NCBI RefSeq assembly: GCF_947179165.1
Contig: NC_077242.1
Location: forward strand, 31,486,097-31,550,096
DNA length: 64,000 bases
From: Solanum dulcamara
Lineage: Eukaryota; Streptophyta; Magnoliopsida; Solanales; Solanaceae
Direction: 5' to 3'
Shown one piece after another: positions 48,581 through 60,089 of this stretch (positions within the stretch are counted from its first letter, which is position 1; the number at the start of each line of letters is the position of its first letter). The notes beneath the pieces were generated by a model. It made no database searches. It saw only the letters and a program-made list of their open reading frames with translations, and was not told the DNA's origin. The position numbers and the translations under genes are program-made.

Positions 48581-51500
48581 ATGAAGAGTGGGATTGATAA
48601 AAGCTTGGATGTGGGAAGGAGAGTTGTGCTTGTTGCTGTGAAAGCTTCGAGAGATATTTCAACAAGTGCCTTTATCTGGGCAGTAACTCATGTGGTTCAA
48701 CCTGGGGATTCTATTAAACTACTGGTCGTCCATCCTACTCATACCTCAGGTAAACTTTTCTCTGCCCTAGCATACATGTATGCCAGCCATTATTCCTCCT
48801 TTTTTGTTTCATTTTATATTTGTCCAAAATTACTGCAGGACAATTTGCTTTTTTTCTTTTTATAATCCCTCCCAAGCTCCCACCTTTTTGTTCGAACTCA
48901 CGACCTTCGCCCACCTTTTGCTATCTTGGTGACTCTAACTCACAACCTTTGAGGTTGGAAGTGAGTTGCTTATCCTCTTGTCTGGATAATTTGCTATTGA
49001 TTGTGCAATTTAGAAAATTACCCTGTTTTTGTTTCTTTCATTTCTGCTCATTTTCCTGATAATGAATAAGTCAGCTTCTTCCATAATTTCTAGAGCCATT
49101 ACCAGTTCAAGCTTTGATTCGTGTCATCGCCCTGTTTAACTTGACCTTTTTGCAAGAATTACGATAGTTATTACGCATGTGATTCTTGTTTCTTCACTCT
49201 TATCATAACGACTTTCATTTGCTTCAGAGAAATCTGTTAAAAGTAACTTGGAACTGGTTACCTACACTTTCAGGTAAAAGGCTTTGGGGTTTACGTAGAT
49301 TTAACAGCGATTGCACGACTAGCAACTGGAGATCACTATCTGGAACGACTTTAGATCAAAAGGATTTCATTTCAGAATCGTGCACACAAATGTTACTTCA
49401 ACTTCATGATATTTATGATCCAAATAAAGTAAGTGATCCATCTAATTCTGAAATCTTAGTTCCCTCATATAGGATACCCACATCATTCAGTTCTACTTCA
49501 CAGATGAAGGTGAAGATCAAAGTCATTTCTGGATCACAGTCTGGAGTAGTGGCTGCTGAAGCCAGGAGAGTTCAGACTCGATGGGTGGTATTGGATAAGT
49601 AAATACGATGTACATCTTATTTCATGTTTTCATATAAAAACTTTGGTTCTTGCATCTGATTAAAATGTAGGTGTTCTCTTGTTGCTAAATGCATATTTCC
49701 TTGATGACTAATGTCCAGGCGAATGAAAAAAGAGGCCAGACTCTGTATGGAACAACTGGAATGTAATATTGTTCAGATGAAAAACTCTCAACCAAAAGTG
49801 CTTCGTTTGAATTTCATTGGATCCCCCAACACTGAAACTGAAGTCTCCCTCACGTCACAAGCATCTTCAAAACATTTAGGTGAAAAGTCTGATGATCACT
49901 GGAATGAGATTCGGGTGCCAAACGTTACTCCAGCAAGTAGTCCAGAGCATTCATCATTCACCACAACTGATGCTGGGACATCCTCAATTTCCAGTCTAGA
50001 CATAGGGACCTCTCCTCTTTTCTTCTCTGAGGTCAATTGGGATACGAAGAAGACCTTTTCACATAAATGCAATCATTATTCAGATGAATCTGATTCTGAC
50101 ACAGATAGTGAAAACCTGAGTTCTCCTACAACAAGCATATGTTCCCAGCAATGGATGCAAGACATTCTCATTGCAGCAAAGGATTTCTCACATTACTTAA
50201 AGAGAGACTCACCAAGATCTAAAGGCACATTGCTAAAGTTAAAGCATGATGTTTTCCCAGAGAAATCATTTGGACTTGATCGAGAACCTAAAGTTTGTCT
50301 AAAGAAAGAAGGGCATGATGTGGAAATAAACAGTAACATGAGAAAAATGATGTCATTAACCAAAAGTTCTCCCGCTGATCCTCCTCCACTTTGTTCAATA
50401 TGTCAACACAAGGCACCTTTATTTGGAAAACCACCTCGGTGGTTCACTTATTCTGAGCTCGAACGCGCTACCAGTCGATTTTCACAAGCTAACTTTTTGG
50501 CTGAGGGTGGGTATGGTTCTGTACATCGTGGACACTTACCAGATGGCCAAGTCATAGCAGTCAAGCAATACAAATCAGCTAGTTCGCAGGGAGACCTTGA
50601 ATTTTGCTCTGAAGTGGAGGTCCTGAGCTGTGCTCAACATCGAAATGTTGTGATGCTGATAGGCTTCTGTGTTGAAGATGGAAGAAGGTTGCTAGTTTAT
50701 GAATACATCTGCAACGGCTCTTTAGATTCTCACCTTTATGGTACCAACTTCTCCAGTCATATGTCTTTATATCTCAATACTCATTAAACCCCAAGTCCGG
50801 TTCTTGATCTATATGACATTGAAATGCTTTAAGTGAGTGGAATTGAAGCTGTTATTTTCTTCTTTTTTTCTAATTTGTGAGGTTCCACTTCCAGTCGCAA
50901 CTCCTCCCTTACACAGATTTGTCAAAAGTGTTTTCTCACCTTAGAAACTATATCTAAATCACTTTATATGGATGATTATTATGAGAACCTTTTTCACTCA
51001 TGTGTAGAGCACGTAGAGAACAGCGAAGTTTCTTGAAAGCTTAGGAACCTGTCAAAAATTGTGCAACCCATAATTTTATGTTGTTAATCAAGTTGTCAAA
51101 CCACAGGACGTAATGGACATCCATTAAGTTGGTCAGCACGTCAAAAAATTGCTGTGGGAGCTGCTCGAGGACTGAGATACCTGCACGAGGAGTGCAGAGT
51201 AGGTTGTATTGTACATCGTGACATGCGGCCAAATAATATCCTCCTAACTCATGATTTTGAACCATTGGTGCGTATTGCTCTTATACACTTAATTTTCTCT
51301 ATTTGCATCATTGCTTGTCGTGTTTTGGCCTTCTTTATTTACTTAAAAAATACAAGCTTTAGTTGATTTTTGTAAATCTTGTTCTAATGATGGAAGGGAA
51401 AAACAGTTTTCCGAAATATCTCTATAAAATGTAGTAGTAGATTATTTGTTCTCTAAAACTGGTCACAAAACGAACTTCTACTTGTCATTGCTTGTAATAT

Positions 51501-52865
51501 TCTTTTCTTTCATCCATTATTTTTAAGCCCCCCTCTACACTTTTTCTTTGTGATATAGGTTGGAGACTTTGGACTGGCGAGGTGGCAACCAGAAGGGGAC
51601 TTAGGAGTTGATACCAGAGTTATTGGAACATTTGGGTAAATAACTATATATGAAACCTAACACAGTCGCCACCGACACACTATCTGTCGGCCTATTAATT
51701 GATATGAGTTCTTCTTGTTCAGGTACTTGGCACCGGAATATGCTCAAAGTGGTCAAATAACTGAAAAAGCTGATGCATACTCATTTGGTGTAGTACTATT
51801 GGAACTTGTCACTGGAAGAAAAGCTATAGACATTAACCGCCCAAAGGGCCAACAGTCCCTCAGTGAATGGGTATGAGTTCTTTAAGTTTTCCTTGTGTTT
51901 TATGGGCGCATCAATGTCTGTATATGCCCGTGCTTCAATGGTTTAGAGTTCTAATAGTTTATCCTTATATTCCAAATGGAGCAGGCACGTCCTCTGCTTA
52001 GAAAGAGTGCCATCTCTGAACTCATCGATCCATGTCTAGTGAACTGCTACTTGGAGCAGGAGGTTCGTGGTATGCTACATTGTGCTTCATTATGCATTCG
52101 CCGGGACCCTAATTCAAGGCCGAGGATGTCTCAGGTAGAGATATATACTGAATGTTTCTGTCTAAAAATTTACACATGCGAGAAAACTGCCTATTTTTGC
52201 TACAAGAGATTCTAGATCTGGAAACTAATTATATACTCTTGACTATAATGACTCCGGTCCAAACCATTGACCAAATGCAAAAGCTTTTCTTGATAGACCT
52301 CAACAGTAAACGGCAGCAAGTGATTGAGTTTAGTAGTTCCTCGTATAAAATTATTGACTGTAGAAATATAGTAATATCGAGAAGACAAAATTGTCCACCG
52401 CCACCCCAAAAAAAAAAACAGAAAGGACCTAGTGTTAATAGATTCTTCATGACTGGTATTTCAGCTTTGTTTCAGTAAAAGATCATTCTTGAGTAAAGTT
52501 TATAACTCAGGAAGTCCCCCATGGCTCAATAATTGCAGGAGGTTAAAGACGTGCTGGTACTCTATTGTTTGATTCATCATCTAGCAGTTTTGTTTCTGGC
52601 CTGCTCTATAAGATGGAAAACATTCTTATTTCACTAGAGTAGTAGGAACTGGCATATAACGTGTGTCACTTTTAATTGTTTATTTGCAACGAGCAAAGCT
52701 CATGTTACTTTGAAGGTTAAACTTAAGGACGTCATGTTTGTAACATCTCAGAATAAAATTCAGCTGAGTACTATAATATGATCCTTATGTGTATACACAC
52801 TTCTTGTTTTCTCATTGCACTTGTAGGTACTTCGGATGTTGGAAGGTGATGTGTTAGTGAGCTAA
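48581..52865 (+). CDS. USP-domain receptor-like cytoplasmic kinase, 8 exons
   Basis: Coding exons are 48581-48749, 49274-49598, 49719-50740, 51107-51267, 51559-51635, 51723-51870, 51985-52134 and 52827-52865: 2091 bases, 696 residues plus TAA. All seven introns are GT-AG and every phase fits. Residues about 12-165 form a universal-stress-protein-like domain ([24 protein letters not shown]). A Ser/Thr-rich linker follows, then a CSICQHKAP motif and a kinase domain (about 420-690). Kinase motifs are GGYGSV (428-433), K447, E463, HRD (542-544), N549, DFG (562-564) and APE (588-590). The layout matches the plant family that includes Arabidopsis At3g13690 and At1g55200, often labelled inactive kinases; here the catalytic residues are present, so activity is possible. 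The last exon adds only 12 residues, so the C-terminal tail is shorter than I recall for relatives. No signal peptide or membrane segment is seen, suggesting a cytoplasmic protein. Substrates are unknown. Confidence 0.92.
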
Positions 52866-53590
52866 GTTTGTAGTAAACACACTGCTCTGGAGTTGATCTT
52901 CAAAAGAATTCAAGTTTGAAAAAGACAATTGAGCCAAAGCTAGAAAGGACATTTCAGAATAATGCTCCACCTGTTCTGGACTGCAAGAAGATGCCACAGG
53001 TAGAGAGAGGTCTTCTATTTATGAGACAAGGGGAGCTTACATGATGAAAAACAAGGATGCCATGGCCATATTTAGTCCTCCCATCATCATATACCAAATT
53101 TTGTTTTGCACTTCATAATCCACATGCATTATAGATGCTGTATAGCAGATAAATATGAATACGTTATATTTTTTTGTTTTTTTATTCATAGTAAAATTAG
53201 GAGGAAACGTTGGATATGGGAATGGCAGTGGAAGTGTAACTTGTCTTCTATCTCTCTAAACGCAGTGGCATGGCTTGAATTCACAGTTTCTTGAACTTTA
53301 TGCCGTTTGCTTGGTAGAATCCCTTGGAAGATCAACTCAACCAGTGCAGAAATAACCCAAGTCTAAATAGTGAAGATACTAGCATCGAGAAGAGGGTTCT
53401 TACACAAAAGTACATTCCAAATAAACAGTTCATATCCTATATAGTCCTATAATTATTTACATATAGACTAACCAACGTATGTTAACAATGAATTTAGGAA
53501 GCCAAATCTCTTTCAATGTTATTTTTTTACCTTCTTCCCTGAGCCACCAAGAACCCTCTTCATTTTTTGAATCCTCTATTTTTCAAATCT
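52866..53590 (+). other. 3' flank of the kinase gene
   Basis: Probable 3' UTR followed by intergenic DNA. An AATAAA-type signal lies near 53418 (CCAAATAAACAG), but the true cleavage site cannot be read from sequence. No second gene was found. Confidence 0.4.
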
Positions 53591-54480
53591 CTGTAACACA
53601 ATGTGTAATCGTGTGTATACACTTTTTTACACAATTATACATTACATATACATTCTTATATATCATTATACATTATATATACATTATAAAACGAGATAAT
53701 TACATTATAATGCAGTTCATAAAGTTACCATACATAATATAGCCAAAGTTTTCGATGCAAACCTAAATTGACCCAACTTCATGCCTTCCTCCGTAGTGAA
53801 ACTCCATCATCGCTAACAACATATTCTTATTAATTTTTCTTTCACAAAACCACATTAAATACACCTTATTTTTGCTACCTTCTCTACAAAAAGTTAGATA
53901 GACACTGCCTCCCCACTTCTGATAAAACTGAATTTCTATTCCTAAAATCATCTTATAATTCAACTTCGATCTCCATCTCAATATATTTTACCAAAACACT
54001 TATTTTTTCCACATTGCTTCATAATGAAACCCACCATTGCTAACACCACTTTCTTATTAATTTTTCTTTCTGTTAAGCCATTTTTGAAGCTTGAAGCTTC
54101 AATGTTTGAAAATTGATTGAATATTCGTAAATAAACTATAATTCGAGTGAATATTGTTGCAAAAGATTAGCTATGTATTGAGGAGCCTAAAACTGGGTGA
54201 TTTGGTATAATGTTTGGGTGTTTTTGGATGAATGTAGTGCTTGGATTCAATGTAGAAGATGAGTTTTCTTTGTATAATAGTGTATAAAAGTGTATAAAAG
54301 TGTATATTATTATATATAAATGTATAAATACCTCTTATAGTTTTATATAATTTTGTGTATTGGGTGCAAGTTTTCAAACATTTTTGTATAAAAAATAATT
54401 TTTTTGTATATTATTGTATTCTGAGTCTCGTTTTGGGCTTAAAATTGTAATGTAAATTTTGGGCTATATTTTTGCAATGT
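53591..54480. repeat. AT-rich repeat with TGTATA arrays, unclassified
   Basis: The left part (53600-53700) is rich in TATACATTA words and the right part (54260-54420) in the inverse TGTATAAAAGTGTATA. In between, a phrase with CTTATTAATTTTTCTTTC occurs twice, near 53826 and 54054. This looks like an unclassified mobile-element relic, but neither termini nor target duplications were identified. Confidence 0.4.
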
Positions 54481-54633
54481 AAATTAAATAATTGTATCTT
54501 TCTAAAAATTTCCCTAAAAAAGCTGTATCTGCTTTGTATAACTATGAATGAAGAATGTATCTTACTTATATTATCATATATAAATAATATATCTATACTA
54601 TGTAACTATGTAATTAAAGGTCATTACTCATTA

Positions 54634-54908
54634 CTCCCTCTGTTCCTTTTTAATCGTAAAATTTTAACTTAACACATCTATTAAGAAAATAACGATTGGT
54701 ATAGTGAGTTTACCATTTTACCCCTATTAATTGATAGAGTTTTAAATATATTTATTCATTACATTTTTCAAAGACATTAATTCATTGTTAATAAATTGAA
54801 GGTATAATAGGAATAAAAAAATTGTCCTTTTTTGATTTGTCAAAATTCACAAATAAAAAAGGAAATCAAATTAGAAAATATTTGATAAGTAAATAGAAAC
54901 GGAGGGAG
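54634..54908. mobile_element. Stowaway-like MITE
   Basis: A 275-base element with terminal inverted repeats CTCCCTCTGTTCC and GAAACGGAGGGAG, flanked by TA dinucleotides (54632-54633 and 54909-54910), as in Tc1/mariner-derived Stowaway MITEs. It is AT-rich inside with no coding sequence. Confidence 0.8.
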
Positions 54909-54910
54909 TA

Positions 54911-56469
54911 TTAAACAAGAGAGCACTATTAATAGAACAACTTGCATTTCCGATAAGCTAGGGACAAGAAAAAACTCAACTAGAATTTTAATTGAACAAT
55001 CGCAACAAAGACAAAAGAAAAAAGAAGAGAAAAAAACAAACGAAAGAAAAAAATTACCAGTGATAGTCATGTTGATTTTTTAGTTTTTTCTTATAATTAC
55101 AGGTCATACACTATGATATTAAGAGATTTTGACATGTGAGGACATTAATATGATCAAGATTTGCAGAAACTTTGTTATTTATCTTATAAATACTATAGCT
55201 ATTTGAAAACATCAGTTATTAGATACCAAATGAGTGGTTATTAGGTTCAAACAGTTTACTTTTATTATATTGTTGACATTTTTCAATTATGGATTTTGTT
55301 TGTCGTGGATTTAATGAAGTGTCTTATGTTTTACTAAATGGATCTTATTATTATTTTTTGATGTAAAATTAGGAATTAAGGGGAAAATTGTTCTCATTTT
55401 TTATCTGTAATAAGAAAAGTCATTCAAACTACTATTGTATGAATCTTTATTGTCTAAACTTGAAGCTGTCAAAACGTGAATAAAGGTGGATTTATAAATG
55501 ATTTTCGTCGCCACTATAATAGCTGCTAAAGGGGGGTTTCTTACTAGCAATTGAATGAGTCTTTTTCGACAATAACAATGTCCATATGTCACGATCCAAT
55601 CCATCGAGCCGTACGATCACCTACTTTAACAATAAGTTGTTCACCCACCAACTTGCACATGCTGTCACATGCCAACAACATGCTTTGTTTTTTGTGTTTT
55701 TATTTTAGTAGGGTCATTCACATGTTAGGTGGACCCAATTTAAATAAAGTTGTTTTCTTTATTATATTAGTTAAGAGTAGTGAATCTGCATAGCGATTTA
55801 CTATTTTTAGTAGGCTCATTACATGTTAGGTGTGCCGTGTAACATAAGATTTTTTTTTAATTTATGTTTGTTTGTATTAGGCTAGCTTCTCCTATAAAAG
55901 GACGTCTAGGTCTTAGGCAGAGACTCATTCGGGGATTATCAGATTCTCATCCTGTTCTCATCTTGGCCTCAACTTAGTTTCTTTCATAAGCTTCTTAGAA
56001 ATAAGATAAAATAGTAGTAATATCTAAGTCTTAGACAATTACTACACCTTTATACAAATTTTATAATGAATAATTTGATTGTTGGATAAACCTCTCTTGG
56101 GGGGATGAAAAGTTCGGTCCTGTAGTTAGAGTAGTGGGGTAAGGAAACACTCGGCAAATTTGCTTCTTGTGATTTCAAGGGCTTCTAAGTTTACCAATAT
56201 CAGGTTGATGCAACTATGAAAGTAAGTTTATCATTACACCGCTTATTGTAATTACAACAGTCTTCTAAAGTATTAAGTATGTAAACCGGTAATAGTAGAG
56301 TATGACTTGTTCCTTGATTTTTGGAGGGCGCATAGGCCAGAAGACCTACAAAAGCCCATGTTTGTGGGAAAAGTTGTACCATCTATCATCTGGTTTATTG
56401 CATAATAGTAAGAGAGCTATTGTAGTTGGAATCTCATGGAGTTCTGATGGCATGCCGCCTATATGGACG
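54911..56469. other. Intergenic DNA with a promoter-like stretch
   Basis: No gene found. The phrase TTTAGTAGG(G/C)TCATT...CATGTTAGGTG occurs twice, near 55705 and 55805. A good TATA box, CTATAAAAGG (55892-55901), is followed by a pyrimidine-rich leader-like stretch to about 55985, which could belong to a decayed LTR or pararetrovirus promoter. Neither assignment is supported by termini. Confidence 0.35.
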
Positions 56470-58790
56470 TGTAACACCCCCTAAAAACGTTATATATGAT
56501 GTTTCAATTCTCGATAAAAATGATACAGTTTTTGTATTTTAGACATAACTTTTCATCGGATTGTCCAAATTAGGTGATTCAAATTTCTAAATAACTCCAA
56601 CATCATTACCTACAATTTTTGTGAAGACTATAGTTTAAGTTTTGGAATTAAGTAGGTCAAATAAATTAATTGTTGTAAGACATGGTGCTATGACGAAATG
56701 GAGTATTTGTAGAAGAAAAATCATATCTCATTGCACGATGATCCAAATCAGTTGATTCTTGAATGACATGAAAGTAGACTTCTAGAAAAATAATTCATAT
56801 GAAGACATCAAATGCAGCACTTAAAAAGGATATTTCATTAAAAGAAGGTTCATCTCACCAACCATGGAAAGATCTAGATCCATTTGACATCATCCATGAC
56901 ATCAATAGTCCTCCATTTGACATCACCCATGACATCACAATCTTCTATTAAATTTTTAAATTTTTCTTTATAATTATTTTAATGATTGTTAGGTCTCTCC
57001 TTCACCCCTATAAATACCCACCTTATTTCATCATTTTGTTCATCAAGCTTTCTCAAGCAACTCTTCTCTCTATACACTCCTTTGCTCATTCTCAAAATAG
57101 AGTTTTAGTTCTTAGTAGTGTAAAAATCTATTCTGGTGATTTATATACTCTGGGTAGTACACAAAATGCTCCGGCGAGGAGAAAAGGCTATGATTCAAGA
57201 GTGTTCATTAAGTCTTTTGATTCTAAGTAACACTTTGGGTTTGTGATATTTAAGGCTTCAATGAGAGTATTACTTCCACTCTCATGCCTAAAGTATTTTG
57301 ATTATATGATAGATTATGTTTATTTTCTTTAAACTTTACTCTAAGTTATGTGGTAGTTTATCCATGGGTTCTTCCACCCATGTAGTTCAAAACTCTTTCA
57401 ACTAAATCTCTTGATTTCAAGTAAGATTTTCTTATGGGTAATTCTTATTTCTACTTAATAGCATGAATAATGGTTAAGCTAATGATTATTGATCTATTTT
57501 GATGTAAAATGATTTCATATATATGAATTGATGGTTTTCAAGTATTTTTTCCTATTTAGCTCTTTAAAGGTTCTTGAAATTCATCGTGAGTTGTTTAAAG
57601 TATAATTTTTAATTAATGAATTTTAAATTATTTATGTATAATTTTATTTACATACATGTTTGAAAGTTGAAGTGATTTAAACCCACCTAGTTTTACTATA
57701 TTTTCAATGAATTTTGACTTGAAAGCTTTGACTCCAAATAAATATTTATGAAAGCAATGTCTATGATCAAAAGGGAGTCTTATGAAATAAAAGAATGATG
57801 AAATGCTATGAATGATGAATTCTTTATGCTATAAGGACAATTCTTGCATATTTAAATCACTAAAGCTTTTAATGAGTTATTCCACCGAATGTGATATTTT
57901 GAATTCTCAAGGTATATACTATGAATATTCTAAAGTATTAAACTATTATGTGGTATTGACTTAGCAACGAATGGGGCATTGGGGTGGAATTCGATAAGGA
58001 AATCCTAGTAGGGACCCCTTGTCTCATTAACTATGTGCCAACATAGGAGCCCTTGTAGGCTTAGGCTAATGGATCCATGAAAGCCCTTAAAGTTAAAGTT
58101 AAAGAAATGAATGAAGTTGACGGAGTTCTACCCGGCAAGTAGTCTCCCTAGCCAACATAGGGGGTTATGTTGAATGCTATGTAATAGCTCACATGGTCTT
58201 AAATGTCGATTATGGTCATTTTTCCACAAAATGAATATTTTAAAGGATATCTATATGATTGATTATGCATGCATTGCATTATAGTTCATATTATGTAAAT
58301 GTTTTAATATTTTCTCAATGTTCATGCATGCTTACATACTTAGTACATTGTAAGTACTAACACATATTCTTTTGCCTACATGATATCACCATGTAGGGAC
58401 CAGTGCTCTTCCTCGTTCTCCTCCACGTGGCTAGTTGAGATTTCATTTGAAGACTACTTTTGGTGAATTCCCATGTTTCGGGAACAATACTCCTTTATCT
58501 TTAGAACTTATGATATGTTGAGATCTTTAGACACTTACTATGACATTTCTTTCTATTATGATTGAAGGTGAGCTAGGGACTTGTCATAACCCCATTAAAT
58601 CTAAAAATTAGAGGTATTGTTGGACAAATGTATGTTGAAGATTTACTATTATGATTTTTTCTTATTTATTTATTTTCATTACCTATGAAAGGATAAAAGA
58701 ATGATTAGGGGCTTGTTTGAGGTACTTTTGGGTTCCTCATTCGCCATGTCATTAGCTAAGAGACTTGTGTTGCATATAGTTCCTAACCTC
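56470..58790 (+). repeat. Plus-strand LTR related to element I and the gag solo LTR
   Basis: It begins TGTAACACCCCCTAAAAACG at 56470. Collinear matches in reverse to the solo LTR at 30216-32651 include TATCCATGGGTTCTTCCACCC near 57359, GGGGGTTATGTTGAATGC near 58160, AGCTCACATGGTC near 58187 and a GAGGTAC...GGGT.CCTCATTC block near 58720. The right end is not certain: similarity fades near 58790 and no target duplication is evident. It could be a solo LTR or a 5' LTR. Confidence 0.6.
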
Positions 58791-58872
58791 ATACGTTAAC
58801 TTGAAAGTTATTGGGATTCCAATCTTGCATGGTTGCATGTCTATCTTCTCGTACCCTTTCTCAGTTCCCCTT

Positions 58873-58885
58873 TAGTATCAGAGCC
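58873..58885 (+). other. tRNA-Met primer-site-like sequence
   Basis: TAGTATCAGAGCC differs at one base from the plant initiator tRNA-Met primer site TGGTATCAGAGCC. It lies about 80 bases after the apparent end of the LTR at 56470 and about 190 bases before the pararetrovirus-like coding relic. Both LTR elements and Caulimoviridae use this primer, so it could belong to either. Confidence 0.55.
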
Positions 58886-59059
58886 AAATCATCCTCTTCG
58901 GAGGAAGGAATAACGTTTCTCATAAGGTCTATTGCTCATGTTGTTACCTCCAACTTTTGTATACAGTCTCTTTTATTTTGAGACTTTAGACATAAATTTG
59001 TTCATAAATAGTTGTAGTCACTTTTCTTAGTACTTAGAACAAATAAGTGTCTTTCCTTA

Positions 59060-59830
59060 GTTTCTTAGAACAAATATGTTTGAGCCTTTATGATCCAAAA
59101 ACAACAAAAATATGTTGGTGTCAGAGTCTTTACCTTCTTCTTTAAATTTCTATAAATCTGTGTCTTTTTCATCTGCATCTAGTCCATGCAAATCTTTTGC
59201 AAAAGTTAACTTGTTTCATACTCTGAGTAAAATATTGTCAGTAAATATGACTACCTTTATAAAGTAGATTTGTTAGCCCCAAAAAATAAAATATCTTACA
59301 CATATCTATCATTGTTAAATCCATATCCGACCTTTGTAAAAATGTCCTGTAATCCATGGTTGCAAATCCGTTCCTTGGTCCCGTAAAATCCAAAAGGAGA
59401 ACTTGACCATCACCCTATTCTTGCAAATTAGGAGGAACAGTTCATCACCTAAGGACTTTCCATGCCAGCGAAAAAGCATGGATTTCACCCATAAACATTT
59501 TGGTGTTGTTAGAGTTGCGTTGACTTATCATGGAAGAAAAGTCCATCCCAGTGTGGTGCATCTTTCCATTCTAGATATAAGATATAACAAGTACTAACAT
59601 GAGAACTTGGGTAAGTCAGAAATAACCCTCAACGCTGGGAATGTCTTTGCCATGATATTCCCCAACTTCAACATTTCCCTATATGATCGGTAGCTGACAG
59701 AGGAATTGAAGATAAAGCTTCAAATCCTTGGAGCTCCACAATCTATATATGCTATACAGACAACTCTTCACTATTATCTAGCTTGGAGAGTCCAAAACCA
59801 TGATATGGGCCTATATCTTCCAGGTGGACA
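59060..59830 (+). pseudogene. Endogenous pararetrovirus-like movement protein relic
   Basis: Broken plus-strand coding sequence resembling the movement protein (30K superfamily) of Caulimoviridae, the DNA viruses whose copies are common in plant genomes. The clearest block, 59490-59597, reads HFGVVRVALTYHGRK with a following LDIRYNKY; further family-like blocks lie in other frames near 59600-59680 and 59720-59790. Stops and frameshifts break it in several places, so it is a relic without a functional product. Genus cannot be decided by eye; florendovirus-like or solendovirus-like are the candidates. Confidence 0.65.
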
Positions 59831-60089
59831 AGATGTTTTTTTCTTGAATGTAGATGCCACCTATGGAACCACTTAGTGCACCTAGATACCGAGGTAAATA
59901 TTCAGGGATAATCTTGTGAAAGTTCTTCTTAATTAATGGGTCATAAACTATGAGAAGTTTAAAGACCATCCTAAACTTCTCTAGTCGACTAAGCCTATTT
60001 TTACCGAATAGTCCGATGATATAGTCGCTATAAGCTTTGACCAATCTCAACTCAAAAAACTCTATAAGACTGCCTTCACTATATATATG

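Noticed and set aside
48820..49059. Separate small gene in the first intron of the kinase gene
   Set aside because: The stretch sits between a good donor (48750) and acceptor (49273) whose joining keeps the kinase frame. No family resemblance was seen.
52152..52478. Alternative coding extension after exon 7
   Set aside because: It lies in intron 7. Splicing from 52134 to 52827 restores the conserved kinase C-terminal segment ([11 protein letters not shown]).
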